NCBI GenBank assembly: GCA_011174825.1
Contig: DUEZ01000058.1
Location: 1-60,070, forward strand
Source of the DNA: Anaerolineae bacterium
GTDB lineage: Bacteria > Chloroflexota > Anaerolineae > Anaerolineales > E44-bin32
DNA length: 60,070 nt
Direction of reading: 5' to 3'
Positions 25,865-34,998 of the stretch are shown one piece after another. The notes under the pieces were generated by a model that was given only the letters and a program-made list of their open reading frames with translations, ran no database searches and was not told the DNA's origin. The position numbers and the translations under genes were made by a program. Numbering within the stretch: the stretch's first letter is position 1; the number at the start of each line of letters is the position of its first letter.

Positions 25865-26149
25865 TTACCCTCCTGCTATCATCATCATAAAAATGAGGTC
25901 ATCACCGTTTTGTAGGGCTGTATCAAGCTGATCGCGGGTCACCCACTGCTCTCCATTGAGCAACACCTGGACCAATGGATCAAACTCGCCTTTTTCATCG
26001 TACAAAGCTTGCCAGGCTTTTTGACCATACCGTTTGACTAGAGATTCGATCAGATCATTGACTGTTGCTCCTGAAAATTCGAAATCCAATTTGTTATCGC
26101 CTATCGCCTCAGGCAGTCTGGGGAGGAAGATTTTTAAATGTACCTTCAT
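25865..26149 (-). CDS. MoaD/ThiS-family sulfur carrier protein
   Basis: A 94-residue ubiquitin-like protein with the C-terminal Gly-Gly (MMIAGG) that is adenylated and thiocarboxylated in this family. FSGATVNDLIESL near residues 27-38 fits the beta-grasp fold. It is translated from ATG 26149, overlapping the HdrC-like stop by the classic ATGA. MoaD-like genes commonly accompany tungsten AOR operons and serve pterin cofactor synthesis; an AOR lies 15 kb upstream in the same block, so that role is likely. A ThiS role or a sulfur-relay role with the Hdr genes cannot be excluded. Confidence 0.78.
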   Translation of the reverse strand: MKVHLKIFLPRLPEAIGDNKLDFEFSGATVNDLIESLVKRYGQKAWQALYDEKGEFDPLVQVLLNGEQWVTRDQLDTALQNGDDLIFMMMIAGG

Positions 26150-26646
26150 CGACTGTTTCCAATCTGCACTTTGGGAGAGCCTACCTTTCGCTTTCCTGGC
26201 ATCTGCGCCTTTAGTTTTATCCCGAAATGGTAACGTCGACACCTGGTGCAGAGCGTCAGGAGTTTCTCAGCTGGTTCGCCCAGCGCTTGTTTCAGGTATT
26301 CTAGGATGTGTTGGGGGTAGAGGTATGTGCCACAGCTGTCACAAAATGAACTGTACTCCGTGATACCTGTCTTCATGGCTACTTGGCGAATCGCTTCAAC
26401 AAAGTCACGAAAACGCACACCCGCAGGGCACAGATCGGTGCAAAGATCGCAGGTCAGGCAGAACCACAGACTATCATCCTCTGGGATTCCAGGATCCAGC
26501 AGTATCCTTTCGATGATCCCACGGGGTGAGGCTTCGTATGAAACGTGGGTATATATCTCTCCCATCGGGCAGACAGCGACACACTTGCCACATTCCACGC
26601 AAAGGAAAAGCCCGTATTGGTCAGCAAGTTGTTCTATACTTGACAT
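26146..26646 (-). CDS. HdrC-like 4Fe-4S dicluster protein
   Basis: A 166-residue iron-sulfur protein. Two ferredoxin-type motifs, CVECGKCVAVCP (~16-27) and CLTCDLCTDLCP (~63-74), are spaced as in heterodisulfide reductase subunit C. Unlike most HdrC proteins it has two more cysteine pairs, CDSC and CTRC, in the C-terminal third, followed by a basic tail; these could bind zinc or another cluster. It is transcribed after the FlxA-like gene (gap of 18 bases) and overlaps the MoaD-like gene. No HdrB (CCG-domain) gene is found in the window, so its usual partner is missing. Confidence 0.8.
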   Translation of the reverse strand: MSSIEQLADQYGLFLCVECGKCVAVCPMGEIYTHVSYEASPRGIIERILLDPGIPEDDSLWFCLTCDLCTDLCPAGVRFRDFVEAIRQVAMKTGITEYSSFCDSCGTYLYPQHILEYLKQALGEPAEKLLTLCTRCRRYHFGIKLKAQMPGKRKVGSPKVQIGNSR

Positions 26647-26664
26647 CGAATCATCGTATGGGTT

Positions 26665-27534
26665 TTAAAGGTAACTCTCTAGGAACCCACTCACCTCATC
26701 TTGTCGGAAGACCGGACCATCCACGCAGACGAATTTTTCGCCCATGTTACAGCGCCCACATTTGCCTATACCGCAATGCATTCGCGCCTCCAGCGTGGTC
26801 CACATCTGATCCAGGCTAAAGCCCAGCTCATTGAGCGTGAGGGTAACAAAATGAAGCATGGCTGGTGGGCCGCAGGTGATGGTCACAGCATCTTCGGGCG
26901 ACGGGGCAATCGTCTCCAACAAGTGTGTAATCAGCCCCTCGTTACCACCGGCGGCTCTCCATTCCTCATCTCCCTCGTCCACCGTCACATGGAGCTCTGT
27001 GTCGGGCGCCGACCGCCACAGTTCGTATTCATCGGTAAAAACCAGTAGCGACGGATTACGTGCTGCCCACAGAATCGTCAGGTGACCGTAGTCGCTCCGC
27101 TGATCTAGAATGTCCCTGATAACGGGACGCAGTGGCGCGCCTCCAATCCCGCCTCCCAAAACGTAAATGCTCTTGTCCTTCATCTCATCCATTGGGAACC
27201 CATTGCCCAGCGGTCCGCGTACCCCTACAATCTCGCCCACTTCGAGCGAGTGAAGTGCCGCCGTCACATTCCCTACCTTCGCAATGCCAAATTCCAGCAC
27301 ACCGCTTTCCGAAGGGGTAGAGGCGATACCAAAGGGGGCCTCACCTATTCCCAAGGCTGACACGAAAGCGAACTGTCCAGGCTGATAATCTGCGAATCGC
27401 GCTTTCCCAGTTGACTCAACCATCTCGATCTGGAACAACTTGATGTCGGTTCCCAGGTCCTTTTTCCCGACCAACCGACCTAAATAGGGATGCATGGGAT
27501 CCTGGTTAGGGCTTCCCGGGCCATTAACAGTCAT
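26665..27534 (-). CDS. FAD/NAD(P)-binding oxidoreductase (HydG/AsrB/FlxA-like)
   Basis: A 289-residue ferredoxin-NADP reductase-type subunit. The FAD-binding part has YQPGQFAFVS and GIASTPSE. The nucleotide part has YVLGGGIGGAPLRP and TCGPPAMLH. The C-terminal 2Fe-2S site is CGIGKCGRC...C as in sulfhydrogenase gamma and dihydroorotate dehydrogenase B subunits. It should exchange electrons with NAD(P)H. Its start overlaps the stop of the HydB-like gene by 4 bases. The set matches FlxA of Flx-Hdr complexes. Confidence 0.85.
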   Translation of the reverse strand: MTVNGPGSPNQDPMHPYLGRLVGKKDLGTDIKLFQIEMVESTGKARFADYQPGQFAFVSALGIGEAPFGIASTPSESGVLEFGIAKVGNVTAALHSLEVGEIVGVRGPLGNGFPMDEMKDKSIYVLGGGIGGAPLRPVIRDILDQRSDYGHLTILWAARNPSLLVFTDEYELWRSAPDTELHVTVDEGDEEWRAAGGNEGLITHLLETIAPSPEDAVTITCGPPAMLHFVTLTLNELGFSLDQMWTTLEARMHCGIGKCGRCNMGEKFVCVDGPVFRQDEVSGFLESYL

Positions 27535-28577
27535 GCAGTTATCCCTGTTTCGGCATTGGGAGAGACTTTCGAAGTCTGAGGTGCGTTGGAAGCCCGCGAC
27601 ATATCACGCAGTACCTCCACGATATCTATGTTGACCGGGCAGGCCTCGATACAGCGCCCACAACCTACACAGCCGCTGAGACCATATTCCACAGGAAAAT
27701 AATGGAACTTGCAGAAGAAACGGTTGCGAAGGCGTTGGCCTTTGGTCGCCCGTGGATTGTGTCCACCAGCCACCATCCGATAATTAGCCCCCGTACAGCT
27801 ATCCCAACAACGTAACCTGTCGTACTTGGAATAACTGATACCTTGCTGGACCACCTGATCCCGGACATCAAAACAACGGCATACAGGGCAGAGGTAAGCG
27901 CACATACGGCATTCAAGGCAGCGCTCAGCCAACAGGTCCCAGTATTGATCGGCAAAGCGGTCGGGCCAATGTTCCTGCGTCAGTACCAATTCTGCCTCAT
28001 TCAAAACTGATTCGGGTGGCTCGTACTCCATCTCCTGTAAACTCAACTCGGCGACGAGCGTTCTGCCTTTGTCGGTGACGGTGGTGACCGCGTAACCGTT
28101 CTCCACCTCCGTAAGCAGCACGTCGACGTGGCTGGGGTCGTTAGGCATTCCGCCCATGCTGGTACAGAAACAGTCTTCCCACATCTGAGGGCAAGACAGA
28201 CCAACCAATGTTGTCGCATTGCGCCGTCGCGCGTAATTCAAATCGACGGGTTCCTGCGCCACGAACACGGCATCCAACACAGCGATGCCGTGTGCATCGC
28301 ATGGACGCAATCCAAAGACTACTTGTTCTCCCGTAGGTGGTTCAGATAGGTTCACATCTTGGCCGCGTTTCTCCACCAACAGGATGGGTTCTGAAGACGG
28401 AAGGACAACCTCCTTCGCTGACATCTTAGGGCGAGTGTAGTCAAGAACGATATCGCGGGCGGATGATACCGACCGATAGAGCAAGATACCGTCTACTAAA
28501 CGTGGAGCGATCAATGTGGCCTCATTCGCCAGGCGGTCTAGCCAAGTCTGCAACGCCTCTCTGGAGAGAAACTTCAT
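27531..28577 (-). CDS. 4Fe-4S dicluster subunit (HydB/AsrA/FlxB-like)
   Basis: A 348-residue iron-sulfur subunit. An N-terminal alpha/beta part carries the RPCDAHG motif common to sulfhydrogenase beta and anaerobic sulfite reductase A. Then come CLECRMCAYLCPVC and CVGCGRCIEACP clusters in the C-terminal third. It would pass electrons between the NAD(P)-binding subunit and the Hdr part. It overlaps both neighbours by 4 bases, so stoichiometric expression is expected. Neither hydrogenase large subunit nor sulfite reductase catalytic subunit is nearby. Confidence 0.82.
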   Translation of the reverse strand: MKFLSREALQTWLDRLANEATLIAPRLVDGILLYRSVSSARDIVLDYTRPKMSAKEVVLPSSEPILLVEKRGQDVNLSEPPTGEQVVFGLRPCDAHGIAVLDAVFVAQEPVDLNYARRRNATTLVGLSCPQMWEDCFCTSMGGMPNDPSHVDVLLTEVENGYAVTTVTDKGRTLVAELSLQEMEYEPPESVLNEAELVLTQEHWPDRFADQYWDLLAERCLECRMCAYLCPVCRCFDVRDQVVQQGISYSKYDRLRCWDSCTGANYRMVAGGHNPRATKGQRLRNRFFCKFHYFPVEYGLSGCVGCGRCIEACPVNIDIVEVLRDMSRASNAPQTSKVSPNAETGITA

Positions 28578-29461
28578 GCCGGAAACTCCTCCCCTTCTGC
28601 CAACATCGTCGCCAGCGGCGACTGGGATGGTTTGTCCCCGGCACGGTAATGGAACAACGCTTGTACCTGCTTGGCCAGTTTACGGTTAAGTAAACTCAGA
28701 GGAAGCTCCATCGGGCACACGCGTTCACACTCGTTGCAGCCAATACAGCGGGCTGCTAGGTGGTATGCTCGACCCAAGTGGAAGGCTTCTTTTTCCTTGG
28801 TCCCCGCAGCGATACCCACCCACAAGGAATCGTCCCGTTCGAACATACAGATACTGCAATAGCACCCCGGGCAAACCTGACGACAGGCATAGCAGAGAAT
28901 ACAACGCTCATATTGTTTCAACCAAAAAGCCGCACGCTCAGCGGGGGACATTGCTTCCAATTCGGCGAGGTCGATATAATCGTCTTCGGTTTCTGCCTGG
29001 GTGGGTTCCCCAACCAATAAGTCGTATATGACAGGCACACGATCGTTGCAGCGCAGACACCGAGCCTGCAATTTATCGCTGCTCTGCCCGGCATACCCGG
29101 CCCCCTCTACAATCCCCGCACACACGACACCGATAACATAGAGGTGCTCCCGTTCAATTTGCTTCTCAGCTAGAAGCACATTCAACGCTCGGCTATCGCA
29201 TGGCTTCACGATAATCGCCACGCGTTGTGGATGCTCACCGCTCCCGAAAGCCCCTTTTTTATCGCGCAGATACGTAACCAGATTGTGGGTGCAGCCCTGG
29301 TCCCAAACCAAGCGGTCCGTGTCGGTGGACTGGTGGATAAAAACCGGTCGGATCTGTCCCCGCGATCCATGCTCGTAACCGATAACACACTGTACCTGCT
29401 CGCTCGCGAGTAATTCCTTTGCCCTGGCTCTGATTTGATCTTGAAGTGCGAATTCTGTCAT
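28574..29461 (-). CDS. Second PCD-motif 4Fe-4S dicluster protein (FdhB/FlxC-like)
   Basis: A 295-residue paralogue in design of the preceding type: KPCDSRALNVLL in the N-terminal half, then CLRC, CILCYACRQVCPGCYCSIC and CIGCNECERVCP. The first cluster region is unusually cysteine-rich. It resembles formate dehydrogenase beta and FlxC-like subunits. It starts after a 67-base gap following MvhD and overlaps the next gene by ATGA. It likely holds three or more clusters and bridges the flavin and Hdr modules. Confidence 0.75.
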   Translation of the reverse strand: MTEFALQDQIRARAKELLASEQVQCVIGYEHGSRGQIRPVFIHQSTDTDRLVWDQGCTHNLVTYLRDKKGAFGSGEHPQRVAIIVKPCDSRALNVLLAEKQIEREHLYVIGVVCAGIVEGAGYAGQSSDKLQARCLRCNDRVPVIYDLLVGEPTQAETEDDYIDLAELEAMSPAERAAFWLKQYERCILCYACRQVCPGCYCSICMFERDDSLWVGIAAGTKEKEAFHLGRAYHLAARCIGCNECERVCPMELPLSLLNRKLAKQVQALFHYRAGDKPSQSPLATMLAEGEEFPA

Positions 29462-29528
29462 AGGTTACTATCACTTCCTTCGAATGGAACCATATCTGCT
29501 CAGCAGACTTCCCATCCCCCAGTAATAT

Positions 29529-29969
29529 TTACCGGTGAGGAGTTTGGATTTCAACATGCCGTTGTCCGCATGCCCCCAACTCTCTCACCCGCTCAATAAA
29601 TTCTGTCACTAACTTTTGGAACTTCCTCCCCTCCGAGGCCGAAACCCAATCCACGAGTAAACGGTCAGGATTAACGCCCACGAAGCTGAGCATCTCCTTC
29701 AGCAACACAAACCGCTTTGCGGCTCGGTGGTTCCCGCTGATGTAGTGACAATCGCCAATGTGGCAGCCTAACACCATCACGCCGTCAATCCCATTTAGAA
29801 GCGCCTTGATAACCCATTCCGGTGCCACCCGTGCCGAACACATCACCCGGATGATGTGAAAATCCGCAGGCATTTGTAAGCGGGAGACACCGGCCAGGTC
29901 GGCTCCCGCATAGGAACACCAATTGCAGCAGAAAGCAATGATCCGGGGCTGAAAGGTATGCTCGCTCAT
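29529..29969 (-). CDS. mvhD: MvhD/FlxD-family 2Fe-2S protein
   Basis: A 146-residue hydrogenase-delta-type subunit that links an electron source to HdrA. FCCNWCSYAGAD at residues 13-24, VMCSARV and LGCHIGDCHY supply the cluster cysteines; the MCSxR motif is diagnostic. It starts one base after the stop of the HdrA gene. Cysteine, not selenocysteine, occupies the usual variable site. A second, fused copy of this family lies at the right edge. Confidence 0.88.
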   Translation of the reverse strand: MSEHTFQPRIIAFCCNWCSYAGADLAGVSRLQMPADFHIIRVMCSARVAPEWVIKALLNGIDGVMVLGCHIGDCHYISGNHRAAKRFVLLKEMLSFVGVNPDRLLVDWVSASEGRKFQKLVTEFIERVRELGACGQRHVEIQTPHR

Positions 29970-29970
29970 A

Positions 29971-31662
29971 TCAGTCTATCCAACTTCCACAGGCTTCGAT
30001 CATACGGAGTACCTGCCAATCGGTGAAACCTCGCTGTTGCATTGCCTTACTTGGGCAGGCTGCCACACAGCTGCCACAGCCCTTGCATTGGACCACATTG
30101 ACACTCGCCACTTGGCGCCCATTTCCGTGCATCTGCAGTTCGATGGCATTGAAAGGGCAAGTGACAACACAAGTACCACAGCCTGTGCAAAAGGATGGCT
30201 CTGAGTAGGCGGTGATCGCCTCGGCAGTGACCACGCCCATTCGCATTGGAATGGCTGCTTTAGTGGAGGCTGCATAGGCCTGGGAGATACTCTCGGACAC
30301 GTCGGCTGGCCAGCGGGTTGTACCACAGACATAGATCCCGTCGGTGGCGAACTCCACCGGACGCAGCTTAATGTGCGCCTCGAGGAAGAAGCCCGACTCT
30401 CCCAATGGCACTTTTAACAAGCGGGAGATTGTCGCATTGTCTGGACCGGGAACCAGGGGTGTGCTTAAAACCACCAGGTCAACAGGCAAGTGAAGTTCCC
30501 GACCCCGCAGTGCATCCCAAACCACAACGTTCTCTGCACGTCCACGACCGACGATCTGGGGGGGATTCTCCAGGTCGTAGCGCAGGAAACGAACGCCAGC
30601 CTTCATCGCCTGCCGATAATAACGCTCGAACTCGACACCGTAAGTCAACAGGTCCCGATGCAGTACGTAGACGTGGGCATCGGGGTTCAGTTTCTTAAGT
30701 TGGGTGGCGTTTTTGAGTGAGGTCATGCAGCACACGCGTGAACAATAGGGGCGCTCAGGTATGCGAGAGCCTACGCAGTTGATAAGAACTGCCCCCGCGA
30801 CTATTGGCGGCTCTGCTTTTAGCCGATCCTCCAGTTCCAACTGGGTGAGCACATTGGGGAATTGACCGTAGCCGTACATCCCGACCGGCTGCAAGACGTC
30901 AGCACCGGTCGCGACGATAATTGTTCCTGCGTCGAACTTCTGTTCCCCATCGTCTGCAGCGACGGTAATCTGGAAATTGCCTACGTAGCCGCTGACCTCA
31001 CTAACCGTGGAAGAGACATAGAGAGTTATCTGCCCGTGTTCCTCCACCTCTTGGATAATCGGTCCGATTAGGCCAAATGCTTCTTCGTCGGTGGGACATA
31101 GCCGGTTGATTTGCAGCAGCCGACCGCCGAGTTGCGCTTCCTTCTCCACCAGATGCACATGGAAACCCTGCCGAGCCAGGTTCAGCGCTGCCGTCATTCC
31201 AGCGATGCCGCCGCCGATGACAAGCGCAACGGGTATCACTCCACTCTCTGCCTCGTCTTGTGGCTCCAGCAGGCAGGCCTTAGCCACCCCCATTCTGATG
31301 AGCCGTTTGGCCTTATCTGTAGCCACATCGCCTTCACGGCTGTGGACCCAAGAGCAATGCTCCCGGATATTGACAAACTCAAAGAGGTAGCGGTTCAGCC
31401 CCGCCTCCTCACAGGCATTCTTGAACAACGGCTCGTGAGTCCTGGGAGTACAGGAGGCGACAACGACGCGATTGAGATGGTGCTCGTGGATGCTCTGCTT
31501 GAGGGAGGACAGCCCTTCCTCGGAGCAGCTGTACAGGTTGCCCTCGACGTGGGCTACGTAAGGTAGCGCGCGGGCGTATTCCACCACAGCGGGTACATCC
31601 ACGACGCCGCCGATGTTGGTACCGCAATGGCAGACGAACACGCCAACCCGAGTCTCACTCAA
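29971..31662 (-). CDS. hdrA: HdrA-like FAD/iron-sulfur protein, full length
   Basis: A 563-residue heterodisulfide reductase A homologue. The N-terminal module begins GVFVCHCGTNIGG with ...SCSEEGL and ASCTPRTHEPLF. The FAD site VALVIGGGIAGMTAALNLARQG starts near residue 146. NCVGSR and YCSRVCC follow, and two C-terminal ferredoxin clusters CTGCGTCVVTCP and CKGCGSCVAACP. In HdrABC complexes the FAD performs electron bifurcation. Its start overlaps the second HdrA stop by ATGA, and MvhD follows directly. It is the likely flavin hub of the module. Confidence 0.88.
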   Translation of the reverse strand: MSETRVGVFVCHCGTNIGGVVDVPAVVEYARALPYVAHVEGNLYSCSEEGLSSLKQSIHEHHLNRVVVASCTPRTHEPLFKNACEEAGLNRYLFEFVNIREHCSWVHSREGDVATDKAKRLIRMGVAKACLLEPQDEAESGVIPVALVIGGGIAGMTAALNLARQGFHVHLVEKEAQLGGRLLQINRLCPTDEEAFGLIGPIIQEVEEHGQITLYVSSTVSEVSGYVGNFQITVAADDGEQKFDAGTIIVATGADVLQPVGMYGYGQFPNVLTQLELEDRLKAEPPIVAGAVLINCVGSRIPERPYCSRVCCMTSLKNATQLKKLNPDAHVYVLHRDLLTYGVEFERYYRQAMKAGVRFLRYDLENPPQIVGRGRAENVVVWDALRGRELHLPVDLVVLSTPLVPGPDNATISRLLKVPLGESGFFLEAHIKLRPVEFATDGIYVCGTTRWPADVSESISQAYAASTKAAIPMRMGVVTAEAITAYSEPSFCTGCGTCVVTCPFNAIELQMHGNGRQVASVNVVQCKGCGSCVAACPSKAMQQRGFTDWQVLRMIEACGSWID

Positions 31663-32981
31663 TGCTCGAACTTCCTCTCTCCAATGAGCAACAACTCTGC
31701 TACCCGCGCCGCCACACCTGAGGCCTGCGCCACGGAATCCGGGATGTCTTGGGGACTCTGGCAGAAGCCGCAGGCGAAGATGCCAGGCACACTCGTATCC
31801 AGCGGACGGAGTAACTGCTCTGGTGTGTACACGAACCCATACTCGTCGAGGACGATGCCCAGCAACTGGGCGACTTCACTCTGCCCGTATCGGGGAACGA
31901 GTGCCTGGCACAGCACCACCAGGTCCACCTCCATCTCCTGAACCTGGCGGGCGGTAGTGTCCTCATAACGCACGATGGGATCACCGGTCTCAGGGTTCTC
32001 GCCGATACTCCCTGGACGACCCCGAATATAGGTCACCTGATATTCATCTTTAGCCCGTGTGATGTACTCCTGGAAGCGCTTACCACCCGCCCGTAAGTCG
32101 GTATAAAAGATGTAGGGTCTAAGTTCCGGGTCGTGCTCATTGGCCAGGATGGCCTCTTTAGTAGCGAACATGCAGCACACACTGGAGCAGTAAGGGTTGT
32201 GGTTTATGTCCCGTGAGCCAACACACTGGATGAAGGCTACCGTGTGTGGATGTGCCCCATCCGAGGGTCGCAATAACTCGCCGCTGGTCGGACCCGAGGC
32301 CGAGACCAACCGCTCATACTGCAGGCCGGTGATGACGTTCTGGATCCTGCCGAATCCGTACTCTTCCAGCACCGAGGCGTCGTAAGGATCAAATCCGGTG
32401 GCAACGACGATAGCCCCGACATCCAATTCAACGATCTCCTCCTGCTGCTTCCAGTCGATCGCACCTGCCTGACAGACTTCTTCGCAGAGGCGACACCGAT
32501 CCTTCTCCAGGTCCGTCAGGTAAAGGCAGTACTCAGCATCGATTGTCATCATCCGTGGCACCGCTTGGGGGAAGGGGATGTAGATCGCCCGCCGCCGGTT
32601 CAGGTTGAGGTTAAACTCGTCCGCTACTCGTCGGGGACATTTTTCCACACACTCACCACAACTGGTGCAACGATCCGGATCGACATAACGGGGTTTCTTG
32701 CGAACGCTTATCCGAAAATTACCCGCGTGCCCTTCAACTGTGATAACCTCCGAATAGGTCAGTAAATGGACATTCTCGTGATAGGCACACTCAATCATCT
32801 TGGGGGCCAGGATACAGATAGCACAATCGTTGGTTGGGAAAGTTTTGTCCAGTTGAGCCATCCGACCACCGATAGAAGGTGAGCGCTCAACCAAGTAGAC
32901 CTGTAAGCCCATCTGGGCCAGGTCGATGGAGGCTTGGATACCAGCAATACCAGCGCCGATGATGAGGACAGCTTGTTTCAT
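31659..32981 (-). CDS. hdrA: Second HdrA-like protein lacking the N-terminal cluster domain
   Basis: A 440-residue HdrA paralogue that starts directly with the FAD motif AVLIIGAGIAGIQASIDLAQMG. It then has CAICILAPKM, a ferredoxin-like insertion with CTSCGECVEKCP and CRLCEEVCQ, and the CVGSR and YCSSVCCM segments. The N-terminal thioredoxin-like cysteine domain and the C-terminal ferredoxin of the 563-residue protein are both absent. The start is ATG 32981 with GAGG nearby, 16 bases after the acyl-CoA synthetase stop. Paired HdrA proteins of this kind also occur in aromatic-reductase (BamE-like) and sulfate-reducer clusters. Confidence 0.85.
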   Translation of the reverse strand: MKQAVLIIGAGIAGIQASIDLAQMGLQVYLVERSPSIGGRMAQLDKTFPTNDCAICILAPKMIECAYHENVHLLTYSEVITVEGHAGNFRISVRKKPRYVDPDRCTSCGECVEKCPRRVADEFNLNLNRRRAIYIPFPQAVPRMMTIDAEYCLYLTDLEKDRCRLCEEVCQAGAIDWKQQEEIVELDVGAIVVATGFDPYDASVLEEYGFGRIQNVITGLQYERLVSASGPTSGELLRPSDGAHPHTVAFIQCVGSRDINHNPYCSSVCCMFATKEAILANEHDPELRPYIFYTDLRAGGKRFQEYITRAKDEYQVTYIRGRPGSIGENPETGDPIVRYEDTTARQVQEMEVDLVVLCQALVPRYGQSEVAQLLGIVLDEYGFVYTPEQLLRPLDTSVPGIFACGFCQSPQDIPDSVAQASGVAARVAELLLIGERKFEH

Positions 32982-32997
32982 CTCTGCCTCATTTTCT

Positions 32998-34959
32998 TCA
33001 CTTTGCCTCTCGTATCTCATCAACGATCTCTGGGTTTACCAGCGCACTCAGATCACCCGGAGGTTCACCCAAGTAGGCAGCTCGAATCACACGCCGCATG
33101 ACTTTGGCATTCCGGGTTTTAGGTATATCACTCACGAAAAGGACAGTCTTCGGTGCAAGCGGTTTGCCCATCTCTTTAACGATCAGAGTCTTAAGCTCAG
33201 AACGCAACGTCTCATCAGGTGTGATGTTAGGCTGCAACACCGCAAATGCGACCACTGCTTCCCCCTTGATCTCGTCCGGTACGCCAATTGCGGCAGCCTC
33301 GGCCACGGCTGGATGGCTCACCAGCACGCTTTCAACCTCCGCTGGTCCCACACGCTTACCGGCAATTTTGATCGTATCGTCTGAACGACCCAAGATGAAC
33401 CAATGTCCATCCTCATCAATCGCCGCGAAATCCCCTTGGATCCACACATCAGGAATTCGACTCCAGTACGTCTCCAGGTAACGCTCAGGGTCTTTCCAGA
33501 ATCCGCGCGTCATACCGATCCATGGTTGACGTATGACCAATTCGCCGACCACGCCCCGTACAGGATTACCTGCATCGTCCACTACATCAGAAGCCATCCC
33601 AGGGGGTGGAGCGGAGAAGGAGCACGGTTTGATAGGGAGTAAAGTGTTGCTCAATACAATGCCACCAGCGATTTCAGTACCACCAGAGTAGTTCAGGATG
33701 GGCACTTCATTGCGACCAACGGTCTCGAAGAGCCAGCACCATGGGTCCGGATTCCACGCCTCACCTGTGGAGCCGATGACGCGCAGCGAACTGAGATCAT
33801 GGCGTTCTATAGGCTCGTTACCATGCGGCATGATCGAGCGCACGAAGGTTGGTGCGACACCCAGACAGGTTACACCGTGCCTCTCAACCAATGCCCACAC
33901 TCGATCGACATCAGGGTAAGTAGGTGCGCCATCGTAAAGGAGCATGCTCGCTCCCAAGATCGTTGTACCAAAAACCTCCCATGGCCCCATCATCCAACCC
34001 ATGTCAGTCATCCAGAACACGGTGTCAACTTGCTGGATATCAAAGCAGTGAGCCATGTCATGGGTGACCTTGATGGGGAAACTACAGTGGGTGTGGACCG
34101 CACCCTTGGGCTGACCGGTGGTGCCGCTGGTATAGATGATCATGATCATGTCTTCGGCATCGGTTCGCTCGGTAGGGGCTTCTGTTAGCTGACCATCGAT
34201 AAAATCTTCCCACCAGACATCACGATCCGGGGTCATCGGCGCCTCAAGATCAGTACGCCTGAAAACAATCACTTTTTCGATAGATGGGACTTCTTTTATC
34301 GCTTCGTCGATGACGGGTTTCATTGGTATGGTTTTTGCGTTCCTCAACTGCCCATCGGAAGTAAAAATAGCTTTGGCATCCGCGTCAGCGAGCCGCGTCG
34401 CGATGGCGCCAGAACCGTAGCCTGAGAAAAGAGGCAGGATGATGCCGCCGATCTTGGCGATCGAAAGTAGGGCGATCGCGATCTCGGGAACCATCGGCAT
34501 ATAGAGACCGATGGCATCACCTTTACCCAACCCAATAGCCCGCAACGCTGACGCCACTCGGTTGACCTGGTCGTTGAGGTCACGGTATGTCAGTTGGCGT
34601 AGCGTTCCTTCCTCGCCCTCCCAGCGGATGGCGATGCGATCCTGCGTCGGCGTACCCATCCACTTATCGAGACAGTTGTGGACGATATTGAGCTTGGCAC
34701 CGACACACCATTTGGGCCATTGAATACCCTCCGATAAATCCACAACTTGTGTATATGGCTCATAGAATTCAATGCCCAAATCTTCAAAAACCGCCCCCCA
34801 GAACCAGGCGATGTCGGTGGTTGAGCGTTGCATCAGTTCATCAAATGTTTTCAGCTGATGCCGATCCATGAATCGCTTTAGGCGACTTCGTTGTATATAC
34901 TCCTCGCTGGGCTCCCAGACGATGGGTTGGTTAAAGGGAAACTGTGCCTGTGATCCCAT
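32998..34959 (-). CDS. AMP-forming acyl-CoA synthetase (acetyl-CoA synthetase-like)
   Basis: A 653-residue class I adenylate-forming enzyme that makes an acyl-CoA from acid, CoA and ATP. The P-loop IIYTSGTTGQPKG, SGGTEIAGG, GDFAAIDEDG, the hinge LGRSDDTIKIAGKRVGP and the catalytic lysine in KTRNAKVMRR are all present. The N-terminal extension matches acetyl-/propionyl-CoA or acetoacetyl-CoA synthetases rather than benzoate-CoA ligase (usually ~520 residues). It is 39 bases after etfA and just before the Hdr genes. The acid may be short-chain. Confidence 0.87.
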   Translation of the reverse strand: MGSQAQFPFNQPIVWEPSEEYIQRSRLKRFMDRHQLKTFDELMQRSTTDIAWFWGAVFEDLGIEFYEPYTQVVDLSEGIQWPKWCVGAKLNIVHNCLDKWMGTPTQDRIAIRWEGEEGTLRQLTYRDLNDQVNRVASALRAIGLGKGDAIGLYMPMVPEIAIALLSIAKIGGIILPLFSGYGSGAIATRLADADAKAIFTSDGQLRNAKTIPMKPVIDEAIKEVPSIEKVIVFRRTDLEAPMTPDRDVWWEDFIDGQLTEAPTERTDAEDMIMIIYTSGTTGQPKGAVHTHCSFPIKVTHDMAHCFDIQQVDTVFWMTDMGWMMGPWEVFGTTILGASMLLYDGAPTYPDVDRVWALVERHGVTCLGVAPTFVRSIMPHGNEPIERHDLSSLRVIGSTGEAWNPDPWCWLFETVGRNEVPILNYSGGTEIAGGIVLSNTLLPIKPCSFSAPPPGMASDVVDDAGNPVRGVVGELVIRQPWIGMTRGFWKDPERYLETYWSRIPDVWIQGDFAAIDEDGHWFILGRSDDTIKIAGKRVGPAEVESVLVSHPAVAEAAAIGVPDEIKGEAVVAFAVLQPNITPDETLRSELKTLIVKEMGKPLAPKTVLFVSDIPKTRNAKVMRRVIRAAYLGEPPGDLSALVNPEIVDEIREAK

Positions 34960-34998
34960 AGTTATTCCCCTTCTCTGCTTACTGATCGTTTCCTCAAC

